From positions 248,001-312,000 of the forward strand of contig LNKV01000032.1 of NCBI GenBank assembly GCA_001465935.1: a stretch of 64,000 nt of DNA, written 5' to 3'. Positions 22,245 through 33,501 of the stretch are shown piece after piece. The stretch's first letter is position 1. Every line of letters starts with the position of its first letter. Under the pieces are notes generated by a model that searched no databases, was not told the DNA's origin, and saw only the letters and a program-made list of their open reading frames with translations. This DNA is from Clarireedia homoeocarpa (Eukaryota > Ascomycota > Leotiomycetes > Helotiales > Rutstroemiaceae). The translations under genes were made by a program, and so were the position numbers.

Positions 22245-23400
22245 TTATCCTTCTCCCAGCTGTTTTTGACTATTGCCTGAAATTTTTAGCGCATACAACT
22301 GTACAGCTGAGGATTTATTAGCGAAAGGTTCAAGTGCTGCGCAATCTGTGAGTCGTTTCTGGCTTGGTGTCGCCATGCACCGTCTAAAGCACGCGGCACC
22401 ACGGAGGCACGTGCGCCATGATGCCATCTGGGCACTCGAGCAGTGTGCTTTAGCCGTCTTGGCGTCATCCCTGGTCATCGCGACTAGGATAGCTGAGTAT
22501 GCTCCTGTAACCATTCTGGCCGCTGAAAGTGAATCCTCGGATTGCTCGAAGCACTGCTGATGAACATTGGGTTGGTTACTGTGGCGCACAAAGTCCAGCT
22601 CAAGTATGCGCAAGATGTGACTGCCAGTTGCTGTCTGGCCTTCAATACGCGCGAAAAGGTTCAAGGCAACCAGTTTTGTTGATCAACCCCGGAAAAGCTA
22701 TTCATGCCGACAGCTGTCACATCTCTCTGTGGTGTGCAAAGTAATATTTCGTGGCATGAATAGCAAGGCTGATGACTTCGTGCACGGTTCTGTCGGATTT
22801 GGCGTCTTGCATGGCGTCCAAAATCTGCTCCTGATCGAGAGGTTGTCCTGGTCGAGAGGTTGTCCTGGTCGAGAGGTTGTCCTGGTCGAGGTGACTAGTA
22901 CAAAGACTGAAGTCATTCCAGCTGAGTCCACCAGTGACTACCTTGACCTTGATGAAACTTCTCGCCAGAGGTTGCAGCGGCTCTATATATGGCCCAACTT
23001 CTGGAAACGTCACGATCTCCGAAGTCTCAAGAGCCGCTCGAACTAAACTTTGACTGTATAAAAACGCCTTCTCCACCTCGTGGTCGCTCAGCAACGTTGC
23101 TGCCTCGGCACAATCCTGAAGCTCATGGTCTTACACGACATGGCTTACCTATCCTGCCGGGCGAACTTACGAGTTATCCCATGGTTATCATTTTCGACAT
23201 ACAAGGAGAGCTCTCGACCAACTAGACAGCGATATCGATTTTCACGCTCCTCGATGGACGGTCAGGAATCATCAGCATCCATATTAGTCGCGAGAAACTT
23301 ACCAGCCGGATTCTCGAACTCGATTTCCACAAAATCCTTAGTACGAAGGATTCTTCTGGATTACGACCATTCAGAATACCATATGATGTAAGTAAAATCA
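22245..23400 (-). pseudogene. Probable relic of a protein-coding gene of unknown family
   Basis: On the minus strand three protein-like stretches follow each other in different frames: about 23400-23148 (TKDFVEIEFENPAG and, after a stop, ERENRYRCLVGRELSLYVEN), 23094-22717 (VEKAFLYSQSLVRAALETSE) and 22664-22245 (RILELDFVRHSNQPNVHQQC). Stops interrupt the reading at 23361-23363 (TAA), 23262-23264 (TGA), 23145-23147 (TAA) and 23131-23133 (TAA). Each could come from CAA or CGA by one C-to-T change. I do not recognise the family. Unannotated introns could explain some of the breaks, so a live gene with unusual structure is the alternative. Confidence 0.35.
22835..22885. repeat. Three tandem 17-bp units
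   Basis: Unit tcgagaggttgtcctgg occurs three times head to tail with no mismatch, inside the presumed gene relic. Confidence 0.92.
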
Positions 23401-23941
23401 AGCTAGCGGTAGTTGTGACTAGATGTTGGGATAGTCCAATACGATGTTGGTCTGCGCCAAGCATTAGTTGATCTGAAAACACTATCACGCGGGAATCGTA
23501 CACCAACCTTAGAAATTTTCCCAAGGAACAGTTTCAATAGGTACTCTTCGATGTTTAAACTGCTAAGCCAGGTCGTGTGAAATTGACGATGTCCTCTTAA
23601 CGCCGTGGGGATGTTTCCAATCGGCGCGCTCTCATCTAGCTAACTCCTCGGGTTAAACTAGGTTTGAGAGCCTTCCCACAGCTTCCCAGCGCCTTTTGCT
23701 TATTAAACTAATCCCCAATAACATAGAATGACAACAAAATGTCATAGATAGGCTGGCAAGCCGCTTGCATCAGACTTCTAAGCGAGGGATTAGCGTAACC
23801 CGACATTTTACGGCCCGGCCCATAACTCACCCTTAACCCCTAACGCCATGAGATGGGATATGATACTTCTGTAAACAATGTCAGTCCTCAAACTCCCATT
23901 TCATACGCATCCTCAAACTTTCTTTTGCTACACACGTAAAC
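23401..23941. promoter_or_regulatory. Upstream region of the second MFS transporter
   Basis: No gene is recognised. The last 60 bp before the start codon are rich in C and A, as in leaders of fungal genes. No factor site is identified. Confidence 0.3.
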
Positions 23942-25781
23942 ATGAACAGAAGCAATCAGAACCATCACACCATGTCAGCCCCAGCTCCTGCTTTGGTGGG
24001 GAAGTCAGAAAAGGAGACGAACACGACAGATATCTCAGGCCAGTCAACTCTTCCAGCAGCTTCCGAACCAAATTTAACTTTGAAAGAGAATGCTGAAGCA
24101 GTGCACTCGCCTTCCACAGATCTGGAAGTGGAGGATGCAGCAAGAACGTTGAGAGGCATCAAGTGGATCATCTGCGTTCTATCTATCTATTCCTCCGTCT
24201 TCTTGTACGCCCTCGACAACACTATCGTTGCTACAATCCAGCCCGCTATTATTGCAGATTTGGGTCACATTGAGAAGTTACCATGGGTGTCGGTCGGATA
24301 TCAAGCGACATCTCTAGCTCTTGATCTTACTTGGTAAGTTCATTCATCGCACCCTCCGAGACGCAATCTTCTCTAGACCACTAATGTTATTTTGAAAGGG
24401 GAAAACTCTTTGGCAAGTTCAATGGCAAGTCCTTGTTTTTGGGTACTGTCTTGATCTTCGAAGTAGGCTCAGCCACTTGCGGTGCTGCACCAAACATCAA
24501 CGCCGAAATAATCGGGAGGGCAATATGCGGCATTGGAGGAATTGGAATCTACATGGGCTCTCTGAATCTCATAGCGATGACAACTACTAGCAAGGAGCGC
24601 CCGGTGTATATCAGCCTAATGGGTATCTGCTGGGGAACGGGTACTATACTTGGACCTGTTGTTGGTGGTGCTTTTACTGATAGCTCGGCAACATGGCGTT
24701 GGTCTTTCTATATCAATCTTGTCATCGGTGCTGCGGCGGCTCCAGCTTACATCTGGCTGCTCCCCTCGACAAATACCCATCTCGGCGAGACGAAGCTGTT
24801 CGATCGCATTTGCTCTATCGATTGGGCTGGAACCGTGCTCATTTGTGGGGCTGTCGTGTCGGGAAACATGGGCATAAGCTTCGGTGGGGTTCTTTATGCT
24901 TGGAGTAGTGGCAAGATCATTGGTTGTTTTGTCTGTTCTGGTGTCTTGTGGATCTTGTTCGGGCTACAGCAACATTTCTCTCTCTTCACCACACCACAAG
25001 ACCGGCTTTTCCCATGTGATATAGTCGTGAACTGGGAAGCCAACGTCTTGTTCGTACAGACAGCCTCGGGGATGGGCTCCAGTCTTGTTTTCATCTACTT
25101 TATTCCGGTAAATAACCGTAAATCCAGCCCATTCATCCTTCACTAACAAATTAGCTCTATTTCCAGTTTGTCCAAGATGATCAGGCTCTCGATGCAGGCA
25201 TCCGACTACTGCCCTCAATAGTCCTTATGATATTCGGCAGTATCATGACTGGGACCTTGCTGAGCAAGAGCTTCTGGTTCATGCCGTTGGCTCTCACTGG
25301 TAGCACCCTGGTGGTCATTGGTAGCTCGTTCATGTGCGCTCTGGTTGAAGTTGACACCAAGGCAGCTGCTATCTATGGTTATAGCATTCTTATGGCTCTC
25401 GGGGTTGGTCTATTCACGCAAGGGCCTATCTCGGTCGTACAAGCATTATTTCCAGCCGACCGCGTAGCCGATGCTACTGCTTTTATAGGCTTCGGCCAAG
25501 TCGCGGGTATCGCTATCATGCTTGCTGTTGCGAATGCTATTTTCCTGAATACAGCTATGAAAAAAATCGAAGTTCTTCTTCCAGACACGCCATTGAAGGA
25601 CGTGCAGGCCGCAATTTCTGGTACAGGGAGCAAGCTCTTCAATACCATGAGTGGTGACCTCAAGAATGCCGTACTTCAGGCTATCGTCGACAGCATAAAC
25701 ACTGTATACATTCTAGTCATTGTGGCAGGAGCATTGGCTTTTGTCTTGTGTCCCTTTTTGAAGCGCCAGAAACCGACATAG
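23942..25781 (+). CDS. Major facilitator superfamily exporter, DHA2/14-helix type (571 aa)
   Basis: Three exons: 23942-24333, 24399-25107 and 25167-25781. An N-terminal cytosolic tail of about 75 residues precedes the first helix (LSIYSSVFLYALDNTIVATI), then WVSVGYQATSLALDLTWGKL across the first splice junction, GRAICGIGGIGIYMGS, and ILGPVVGGAFTDSSATWRWS (motif C region followed by the conserved WRW). These mark fungal toxin/drug efflux pumps of the plasma membrane. A second Met 30 bases downstream (MSAPAPAL) is an equally possible start. It ends 346 bp from a convergent Zn2Cys6 regulator, a common pairing of pump and regulator. The substrate is unknown. Confidence 0.92.
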
Positions 25782-26127
25782 CCGCTGAAGAAGAGCTACC
25801 CATTCCCGTTCACCGTTCTGCTTCCCTTATTGTGCGCGATACAGAGCTTGAGGTTGAAGTAATCAGAACAAAGGGTACAATATACAGTGCGTCTACTAGT
25901 TTGACAAGGTATCGATCTCTTTGCTAGTATTTGAGCGTGCTGGGACCAGAGACTAGCAGAGCTGGAGATGGAAATGGCGATAGCTATGGTACTGTGCTTG
26001 AAACTGGGAATTCATGAGAATGCTAGTAATGACAAACTGGGTATAATTACAGTAAGATAAAATGCTAGGGACATAGATAGAGCTCAAGTTTACCAAACGA
26101 TTTCCAACAACAACATACTTCTTTTGT
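25782..26127. other. Convergent 3' intergenic region
   Basis: 346 bp between the 3' ends of the MFS gene and the Zn2Cys6 regulator; no feature recognised. Confidence 0.4.
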
Positions 26128-28338
26128 TTATGTGAAAGTAGTAAAGAATGGATCCTCCGTTGGTATGTCTTGGAATTGCTCAGTCATCAAGCTAGGTTCA
26201 AGGAGGTCGAATGATGTTGAAAATTCTAAGTCATAGTCAAATCCCGTACTTGGGATCGCTTCAACGTCTCTCGAGGCATTGGCATATAGCTGCGCCAAAG
26301 CCCTTGCCCCGGAAGAAGCAATTTCGCTGACCTCAGCAAGAGTTTCTAGACGATCAAGACCCTTCCTTGCGGCCTGCATGAGTCTTTTTTGGGTCAGGGG
26401 AGTGGTTTCCAAGTCAAGAAACTGACTTGAACTTTCGTCCTGACCATTGAAGAAGTCGGCGGATGTACAAATAGATAACAGAAGTACCGAGGCCTCGAAA
26501 GTATTGAAGATTATGACCCCAAAGCGCGTCTGACAGTTATTGAACATGGAATGGAGAGCGGAGATTGCCTCCAGTTCTTTCAATGCAGCCATTGCTAGAG
26601 TTTTCTTTTGCGCCTGAAGCAAAACCTGCTTATACGGAGCGAGGCATGCGATCTGGTGTGGCTTCAGCAGTAACAGCGGCCGAAAATTCCAACATATTGA
26701 ATCGAAGATGCAAATGTGCAAAAGTTGTCTCTGCATAGGAACCTTCGGAAAATGATTGTCCCATTTTGTTTCAGGCACAAGAGCGAAAGCTGGTGGTAGG
26801 CTGCGAAGATATTCAGCGCAGAATTTCTCGTACTTTTGTTCGGCTTGCATAGGGTCGTACTCGGAGTTCCGTCCGGAGTCAAAGTTGTTCCAGAATCTGG
26901 CCAACCTAACTTGCATAAGACGCTCTGTGAACATGTCGGGCGCATCGCAATCATCAACATAGTCACTGTTAGGGACCAGATGCATGCGTGGTAATGTTTC
27001 AGCCAAAAGATTTTCCTGTAAGAATGGTACGCGGTCAAGCTTTTTAGACAAGTAACTATCCAGGGGATAATTTTAGTGATGTACTTGTAGTAGAATGGTG
27101 AGGGGCAAAGGGATATTTACCTGTCCAGAACATACAGGCTGCAAAACACCCTCCTTCGCATTTCCTTTTCCAATTCACAGTTGCTTTTTTCTGCAAGATC
27201 AGAGCGATCACAGTGGATTCCAGCCTTTTGGGCTGCTTGACTTGCAGATGCAATTCCTTCCCAGAATTGGACCATCCTCCCTTCACACGAGGAGTTTATT
27301 GCCGCAAACAAAAGATGCTGGACACGGACTAAGGAGCCTTTCCAATCGAGATCAATACAGCTATTAGCGAGTCTATCTCCGATCTCGGCGCATACGCTAC
27401 GTATTTGAGGAAGCGATACGCCGCAGACAGTATTGATGGTATATGAGGGAGATGGAAGGAATTGCGCAGTATACAAGCATACCCGAAGGATGAGAACTGC
27501 AAATTCAATGTCGGCTGTCGACAAAGGTCTTTCTTTGAGCCACCAATCTTGGTAACTCGTCAGGAAGCTGGGTGCGTAAACAAGCTGTTTCATCCTGTTC
27601 CAGTGTCAGTTGGACTGCAGTCTGCCGTAGAAACAACGGCCGGCAAAGAGAGCTTGTTAGGTATAAATATACAGGGTTGAGAGCAACCTTACCAATTCAA
27701 CTGAGTGATGAAATACTGCACAAGGATGTCAAGAATTTGACGGGAAGGCATTCGTTCAAGATCTTGCTGAATAGTCTTCATGATGCCTGGCATTTTACTC
27801 TTGCTGTCCGCAATTGTATAGCCTCCGCCGTTTGAATGTAACTGAACACTGAGATTAGTCGCTTTGGCACATGATCAATATAGAACATCCTCTTCACACT
27901 TACCATCTTGAGCAGGGCCATTGTGTTGGAGCTACTGTCTTCGGAATATCCAAACGACTCAAGTGTTGCCGAGCCCAATCCATGCGAGGTATCCTCGGCC
28001 TCATGCAATTCTAACGGTGGTGCATGTGCGTTCTGGATACCAACTTGCGCCATGGAGTGTCGAGGAGTTCTGGAACTCGAACCATCCTCTGCACCCCTAC
28101 TCACCGATGGCAGGGCATTCGGAAATGACGCCACCTTTGGAGAGGTATACACACATTCCTCTGGCCTCCTACGTCGAGTACAGTGATTGCAAGGATACTG
28201 TCGATTGCACTGAATTTGGATTCGGCAGTCATTTAGCGTTGCCTCCTATCTTCGGAGTTGTTCTACACTCACCTTCTGCTTTCGGTTGTAGCAGGATGTA
28301 CATGTCAACACACGTCGCTTCTTGACAGAACTTTGCAT
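26128..28338 (-). CDS. Zn2Cys6 fungal-specific transcription factor (640 aa)
   Basis: Five exons on the minus strand: 28273-28338, 27904-28209, 27693-27841, 27121-27594 and 26128-27055. The first two exons together form the zinc cluster: the 22-codon exon 1 gives TCTSCYNRKQK and exon 2 continues CNRQYPCNHCTRRRRPEEC, placing the six Cys at about 13, 16, 23, 29, 32 and 41. Exons 3-5 carry the fungal-specific (MHR) region with QLVYAPSFLTSYQDWW, EMRRRVFCSLYVLDSYLSKK (the second spanning an intron) and an acidic tail. No single ORF contains the DNA-binding domain, so ORF-only annotation would miss it. It is the likely regulator of the convergent MFS pump, but that is inference from position. Confidence 0.9.
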
Positions 28339-29051
28339 TGTGGAAACTGGTGCACTCGAGAGTACTCAGTAAGCATTTGATATTCTTAGACCTGGATATT
28401 TGCTGAATATGGCTCATGGAAAGAAGAACGCGTTCGAGTATACAGCATATACATGCATTGATTGCAGCTGGTGAATACTTGAAGTCTCGGAGGAGGTAAT
28501 TCAAGGTTGATCGAGTATATGTCAAACCAATAAGTTAATAAATGCCAAGTTGTATCGTTGCTTACAGTACCTGTTCCAGTTACATCAAGGGGACATTGCG
28601 CCACTCGGTGTACAGCCCCGAAAATGCCGAAATCATAAGTCAAGCATAAGTTTGATAAATAAAGATGTATTTGCTACACTGTAACAAAAGACGAGTACTT
28701 ACATACCCCTTTGAATTTGCTGAATATCTCTAGCAACGATGTGATTATTGTTTCTCCAATACTGGTTTTGTAGCAATCGTCTTTGAAGCAAATAAGACCG
28801 TGATGTCATTCTTCGCTCTGCTAGCGGTATAACTGCTCTATATGTGATGATATCATTAGAGCATGGCACCCAACAGGACTAAGTTCGTGGGTCATGGTAA
28901 AGTACCGTCATTGATATATCTGTATTTCTTTCTACTTCCGTTTATTTCTGCAACCATGCGAGCGCAAGTGTCCCAGTTTCCGTGAACGCCGATATTGCCA
29001 TCTGCAACGGGCGATAATCCATACTATCGATAACTCATGAAGCACATCCGC
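28339..29051. promoter_or_regulatory. Upstream region of the Zn2Cys6 regulator; 3' flank of p47
   Basis: No gene recognised. Short minus-strand open frames here show no domain; they could be part of a long leader. Confidence 0.35.
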
Positions 29052-30445
29052 TCATACCCATTTCTGTACTGCAGTTCCTCCCCTCTTAAATTCTGCCATA
29101 TCACCTAAAACTTGGCTCTTGTCTGTATGATCCTTATTTGGGAAGGTAGTTGCCAAGACCCAGGCACGCTCATTGCTACCTGGATAGGCACGAGAAATAA
29201 AACTATAAACATCTCCAACTGTGTGGCTAGTATTAAATCGAGCAGGAAGACGTGTGCCGTTAGCTAATTGAATTCGGATATTGAGGGTGGGTTGGCTGGG
29301 ATCGATTTCCATATCTGGTACGCTTGTAGATGCAGGAGCTGGTGCTGCTGCGGCAGGTTCGGACGCAGGTGCATTACTAGATCCTCCAGGTGTTGGGCTA
29401 CCAAGTCTCACACCTGACCCGCTAAAGGGCTTATAAACTTTTGGTGGAGCTTTGTATGGACTGTCGTGCTTCATCAATTGAACGTCAACTGGTTGATCTG
29501 GTCGAACGCCCATCAGATGGAGTGGAGCTCGCCCACCTCGAATCATCTGCAAATCGGCGGCGTTTGATGGATCGTCGAAACGACGAAGCGGGCCATCCTC
29601 AATACTGAAACCTTCCTCCCAGAGATGTAAGATACGGGTTTGAGTAGGGCCGACGTCGGGAGGTGCTTGATTGGGGTTGGGTATAACTCGGGATGGTGTG
29701 TCATCGCCGCCTAGGGTTTGGCCACTACCATGGAATCGAGATGGTCCCGGTCCTGTTTGTGAAGGTTCACCACCAGGCCTTGCGGTGTTGCTATGAATAG
29801 TTAGTAATCACCATACAGTATGCGTACACAGATGTACCGCTGGGGAAAACATACGCTTTCGCCTTCTTCAAAATATCGCTCACGACCTTTCTTGGATCAT
29901 TTCTGTTGGCATTTGTAGGATCCTGCACTGCCAAGCCGGACTTTTCACCACCTGCAAACAGATCTCTTGGTTCCCCTTCAGGTTGGTAGTCTTCATCATC
30001 CGAATCATCTGAATCATGTTGACGACCTGGACGTGAAGCTGAAGAGGATTGGTTTAATGATCCAAGGGTTGCGATGCCTCCTCGCGGGGCTGCTGCCGGT
30101 TTCTTTTGTGACGAGCGAGATTGGTTGGCCGTATCCGCAGGAGCAGGCCGTCCATCTAAAGTTCGAGGTCCTGTATATGCTGGAGGTTCATCTGAAGCTT
30201 CTGCTGGGGCGGTTCCTGATGTCTCCCCGGACCCTTCCTGAGAATCCAAGTATAGTGTTGCGGCTTGTTCGACGTTCCATTGTGCCGCAGCGAGAAAGTG
30301 CTCAGCCTGAGACATGAGAAGATATTAGCAATGTGACAATGATGTAACGTAAAGATATGTTTGCGACAGTAGAACTCACGTTTTCTGGTGAAGCGCCGAG
30401 CAATTCGCAAAATTCCGAGATCTTTTCGTCGTGATTGTCTGCCAT
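29052..30445 (-). CDS. SHP1: Cdc48/p97 cofactor p47 (UBA-SEP-UBX protein, 418 aa)
   Basis: Three exons on the minus strand: 30380-30445, 29855-30306 and 29052-29790. p47/Shp1 is an adaptor of the AAA ATPase Cdc48 in membrane fusion, ubiquitin-dependent degradation and phosphatase-1 regulation. Seen: an N-terminal UBA-like domain (ISEFCELLGASPENAEHFLA, about 9-28, split by the first intron), a low-complexity acidic linker (DSDDSDDEDY), the SEP domain (about 220-290: LWEEGFSIEDGPLRRFDDP, RGGRAPLHLMGVRPDQPVDV) and a C-terminal UBX domain (about 335-415: NIRIQLANGTRLPARFNTSH). It is head-to-head with MIM1. Length and order match the family. Confidence 0.95.
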
Positions 30446-30868
30446 ATTGAAGCTTCGTCGGCGCTGAGGTGATAGGTAGCAGCAGAGAGTGAAATTGAAG
30501 CTCGCTTTGTTTGACTTAATTCTTCGAAGACTTGAATCTAAAGTTGTGATCTGAGGCTATTCGAAAAAGCTGCCTCGAATTAAATAAAACGTGAACCAAC
30601 CGAAGGCAACTGCTGGTTAACGTCAGTGCAGTTCAGGCTTTGGAGTTATGGTGGGGCGGAGACTAACTGCCTGGAAGCTTCTGCTGGAATCCTAGCTCCC
30701 TGCTCGGTCAGGAATAACGTTGGGCCGATGGACCTCAACTTTCTCCACCAAGATCAACCACAATAATCTTTACTTTATCTTTGGGTCGTTGTTCGCATTC
30801 AGGTCGACGGAAATACAGGCCTGGTGGACAACAAACAGGCTTCTGATTATTCGGCGAAAGTATCCAAG
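30446..30868. promoter_or_regulatory. Divergent promoter between p47/SHP1 and MIM1
   Basis: 423 bp between two head-to-head start codons; both transcripts must start here. No specific site is recognised. Confidence 0.45.
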
Positions 30869-31378
30869 ATGGCTTCCGATGACCAAATCAATCCTCTCAC
30901 CGAGTCTGGATTGACAATTCGTTCAGACTCGGAGCAATATTCCCGTCAAGACGACGATGTCTCACCCTCTCCGCCCTCTTCCTCAAATTCTCCTCCGATG
31001 ATTCTATATAAGCCACCTACGTTTTGGGGAATACTTAGAGGGGCTGCCATCAATCTATTCTTACCGTTTGTTAACGGACTTATGTTGGGATTTGGCGAAT
31101 TGTTTGCACATGAAGCTGCTTTCAGACTGGGATGGAGCAACACAAAGGTAAGGTACTATTTCGCGACTGGCGCAGGTTGTGGTCTCTTTCCGAGATGCAT
31201 TCATAGGTCTGGATATCAAGCTTGATGTATCTTTCCAAAGTTTGTACTAACCACCCCGCTTTCACAGATCTTTCCAGATACACGGAGAACAGTTGGCCCT
31301 GGGGTTGAAGTACGACCGGACCCGATAGAGAGGAAAAGGCGAGAGGGGAGTTTGGACGATCTGACAAGTTTGGAATGA
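30869..31378 (+). CDS. MIM1: Mitochondrial outer-membrane import protein Mim1/Tom13 (129 aa)
   Basis: Two exons, 30869-31147 and 31268-31378, with a 120-bp intron. Mim1 forms the MIM complex that inserts alpha-helical proteins into the mitochondrial outer membrane and helps TOM assembly. The diagnostic single transmembrane region is WGILRGAAINLFLPFVNGLM followed by LGFGELFAHEAAFRLGW at about 50-88, with GxxxG-type packing. The N-terminal tail is acidic and Ser/Pro-rich, the C-terminal tail charged. The start is the first ATG in frame; a longer GTG-led frame upstream is ignored. OXA1, the inner-membrane insertase, follows on the same strand. Confidence 0.93.
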
Positions 31379-31969
31379 AGAAGGAGACGTTACATCAAGC
31401 GCAAATACATATTGGCGTTGAAAAACCACATTCAACTCAAGCATTCGAGGAAAGACAAGCATGTATGAAGAGACATTTGAAAAGGGTCTTGAATGTGCGC
31501 AAGCCTACCGTGGCTTGTTATGGGTAAAATAGAAGCGTCAATCGCATCACAAAAAGATATCTGTTCTGCTACTCAGAGATGTCTCGGAGTAGAGGGGTAG
31601 CCGAGGCGTAAAGATAACTCCAGAGGAGTTATGTGAGGAACAATTCAATCATCTCACTGCACAATGCACAATGCACAATCGACCTAGATACAAGAAATCA
31701 TGTCTTCCTGTCGATGAATACCAGTTCTCCCTAAACACAGGCAAATAAGTCATTCGTTTACTGTAAACACCTGAATTCATTTTGACATGCCGCTCCCTGT
31801 GAGCCTTTTAATGTGTGGGATAACCCTTAAGGTTAAAGCATACTCGGCATAATAAGCCATAGGCTTGCATAATATTTATGCAAGCCGCTTGTGACCATCA
31901 CCAAAATATTTTTTGCGACAATATCGAAAGAGCATACTCGTACTTTCGAGTCCATATCAACCGCACAAC
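31379..31969. other. Intergenic region between MIM1 and OXA1
   Basis: Contains copy 1 of a 48-bp repeat and a short (caatgca)-type run near 31660-31680. The remainder is presumed OXA1 promoter. Confidence 0.4.
31538..31585 (+). repeat. 48-bp perfect direct repeat, copy 1
   Basis: Identical over 48 bp to 34021-34068. It starts tcaatcgcatcacaaaaaga and ends gagatgtctc. The flanks of the two copies do not match. Confidence 0.95.
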
Positions 31970-33501
31970 ATGTTACCCAGCAGAGGGTTGAGATGGCCGA
32001 GTCGGGCCGGGGGACTAGGTAGAAGGCGGATAGAATCATATGCTACTAGACAGGTATTCTACGAAAGTCTTCCCAGGGTTAATTGGCAACTGCTAATCAC
32101 CAGTAGTTTTCTTCACATGTATCAAATCGACCCATTAGAGCGAATCCAATCTTTCCCAACAGCGGCGCATTGTTTTCGAAGTCCATTGCAAGATCTGCAA
32201 TCCCGCTTTCAATCAGAAATGGCGCCGGAATCCGATTCGCATCTACGAGCCCCGCCATCGCCGTCCCCTCAACCTCTGCCCTACCTATAAACGATAATGC
32301 TTCTACCTCTGCACCAATACCCGAAAGTACTTTCACATCTACTCCTCTTGATAGTGCCACGGATATGCACTCGGATTTTCTTAGTATGCCCGAACACGTC
32401 GGGTACTTGAAGGAACTCGGGCTAGATTATGGCTTTGGACCTACCTCTGTTATTGAATGGACACTGGAACATATACACGTTCTCTGTGGAACCCCATGGT
32501 GGGCATCTATCGGTCTCGCTGCTCTGGCTTGGCGTGTCGTCCTCGCAAAACCGAACCTTGACGCTGCCGAAAATGCCGCCCGGATGGGCGCCATCAAACA
32601 CATTACTGCACCCATTCAAGCCCGGATGTTCGAAGCTAACAGACACGGCGATACTGCTGAGATGATGACACAACGCCAGGAGTTATCAAGAATATATGGT
32701 AGAGCAGGTATCAGCATGTGGAAGAGTTTCATACCTGCAATCCAGATTCCAATTGGTTATGGAACATGGAAGCTTCTTCGTGCGATGTCACAACTCCCGG
32801 TTCCTGGTTTGCTCGACGGTGGTATCCTTTGGTTCTACAATCTCACAGTTCCGGATCCATTCTTTATTCTTCCTATCATTACATCCGGCATTCTCCACAT
32901 GGTTTTGAAAGTAAGTCATCCATCTTCGTCTTCTAGTTCTGAGTGCAGATCTAATTGGCATCCTTAGAGAGGTGGAGAATCCGGTATAAGCAACCTTACG
33001 CCTCCAGTACAGAAGATATTCGTATGGGGAATGCCCGCAATTTCTCTCTTGTTTACATCATTCATGCCCGCCGCCGTCCAGCTTTCGTTCTTGGTTTCGA
33101 GTGTAAGTGCCGCTTTGCAGGGTAGCATAATCAGAAACCCAAGCTTCAGAAAGTGGGCCAACATGACGCCACTAGGCGTCCCTCCCCCAAACCCTGAAGT
33201 TCAAAGTAAACTACGCCTCAAGGAGAGTTTCTCGAAGCAAGTTGTTTCGACGAAGCCCAAGGGCGCTTTAGATGGATCCCTTGCCTCAATAATGTCAGGA
33301 TTTCAAGAAGCGAAGAACACTATGATGCAGAAAGCACGAGAACAGGCCGAGAAAAGTAAATTCAAGGCGGGAAAGCGCGAAGCGGAAAGGAGAGAAGAAC
33401 TCGCGCAGAAGAGAATAGCTGAGGAACTAAGGGAAGCAAATGAGCGGAGGTTAAGGGAAAGAGATCTGAGAAGAGCGAACAAGAGGGGCAAGATGCAATG
33501 A
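31970..33501 (+). CDS. OXA1: Mitochondrial inner-membrane insertase Oxa1 (YidC/Oxa1/Alb3 family, 473 aa)
   Basis: Three exons: 31970-32053, 32107-32910 and 32968-33501. The first exon gives an Arg-rich presequence (MLPSRGLRWPSRAGGLGRRR). It joins at 32107 to FSSHVSNRPIRANP, because the earlier AG at 32103 would give a stop. The cleavage-like R-Q-F-S-S lies at the junction. Oxa1 inserts mitochondrially and nuclear encoded proteins into the inner membrane. Visible are the five hydrophobic helices: TPWWASIGLAALAWRVVLAK, the GRAGISMWKSFIPAIQIPIG hairpin region, PDPFFILPIITSGILHMVLK, VWGMPAISLLFTSFMPAAVQ, and the last before the positively charged coiled tail (REQAEKSKFKAGKREAERRE), which binds mitochondrial ribosomes. 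Confidence 0.95.

Noticed and set aside
22273..22560. 95-codon plus-strand open frame
   Set aside because: It is antisense to the more protein-like minus-strand frame of the presumed relic and shows no domain.
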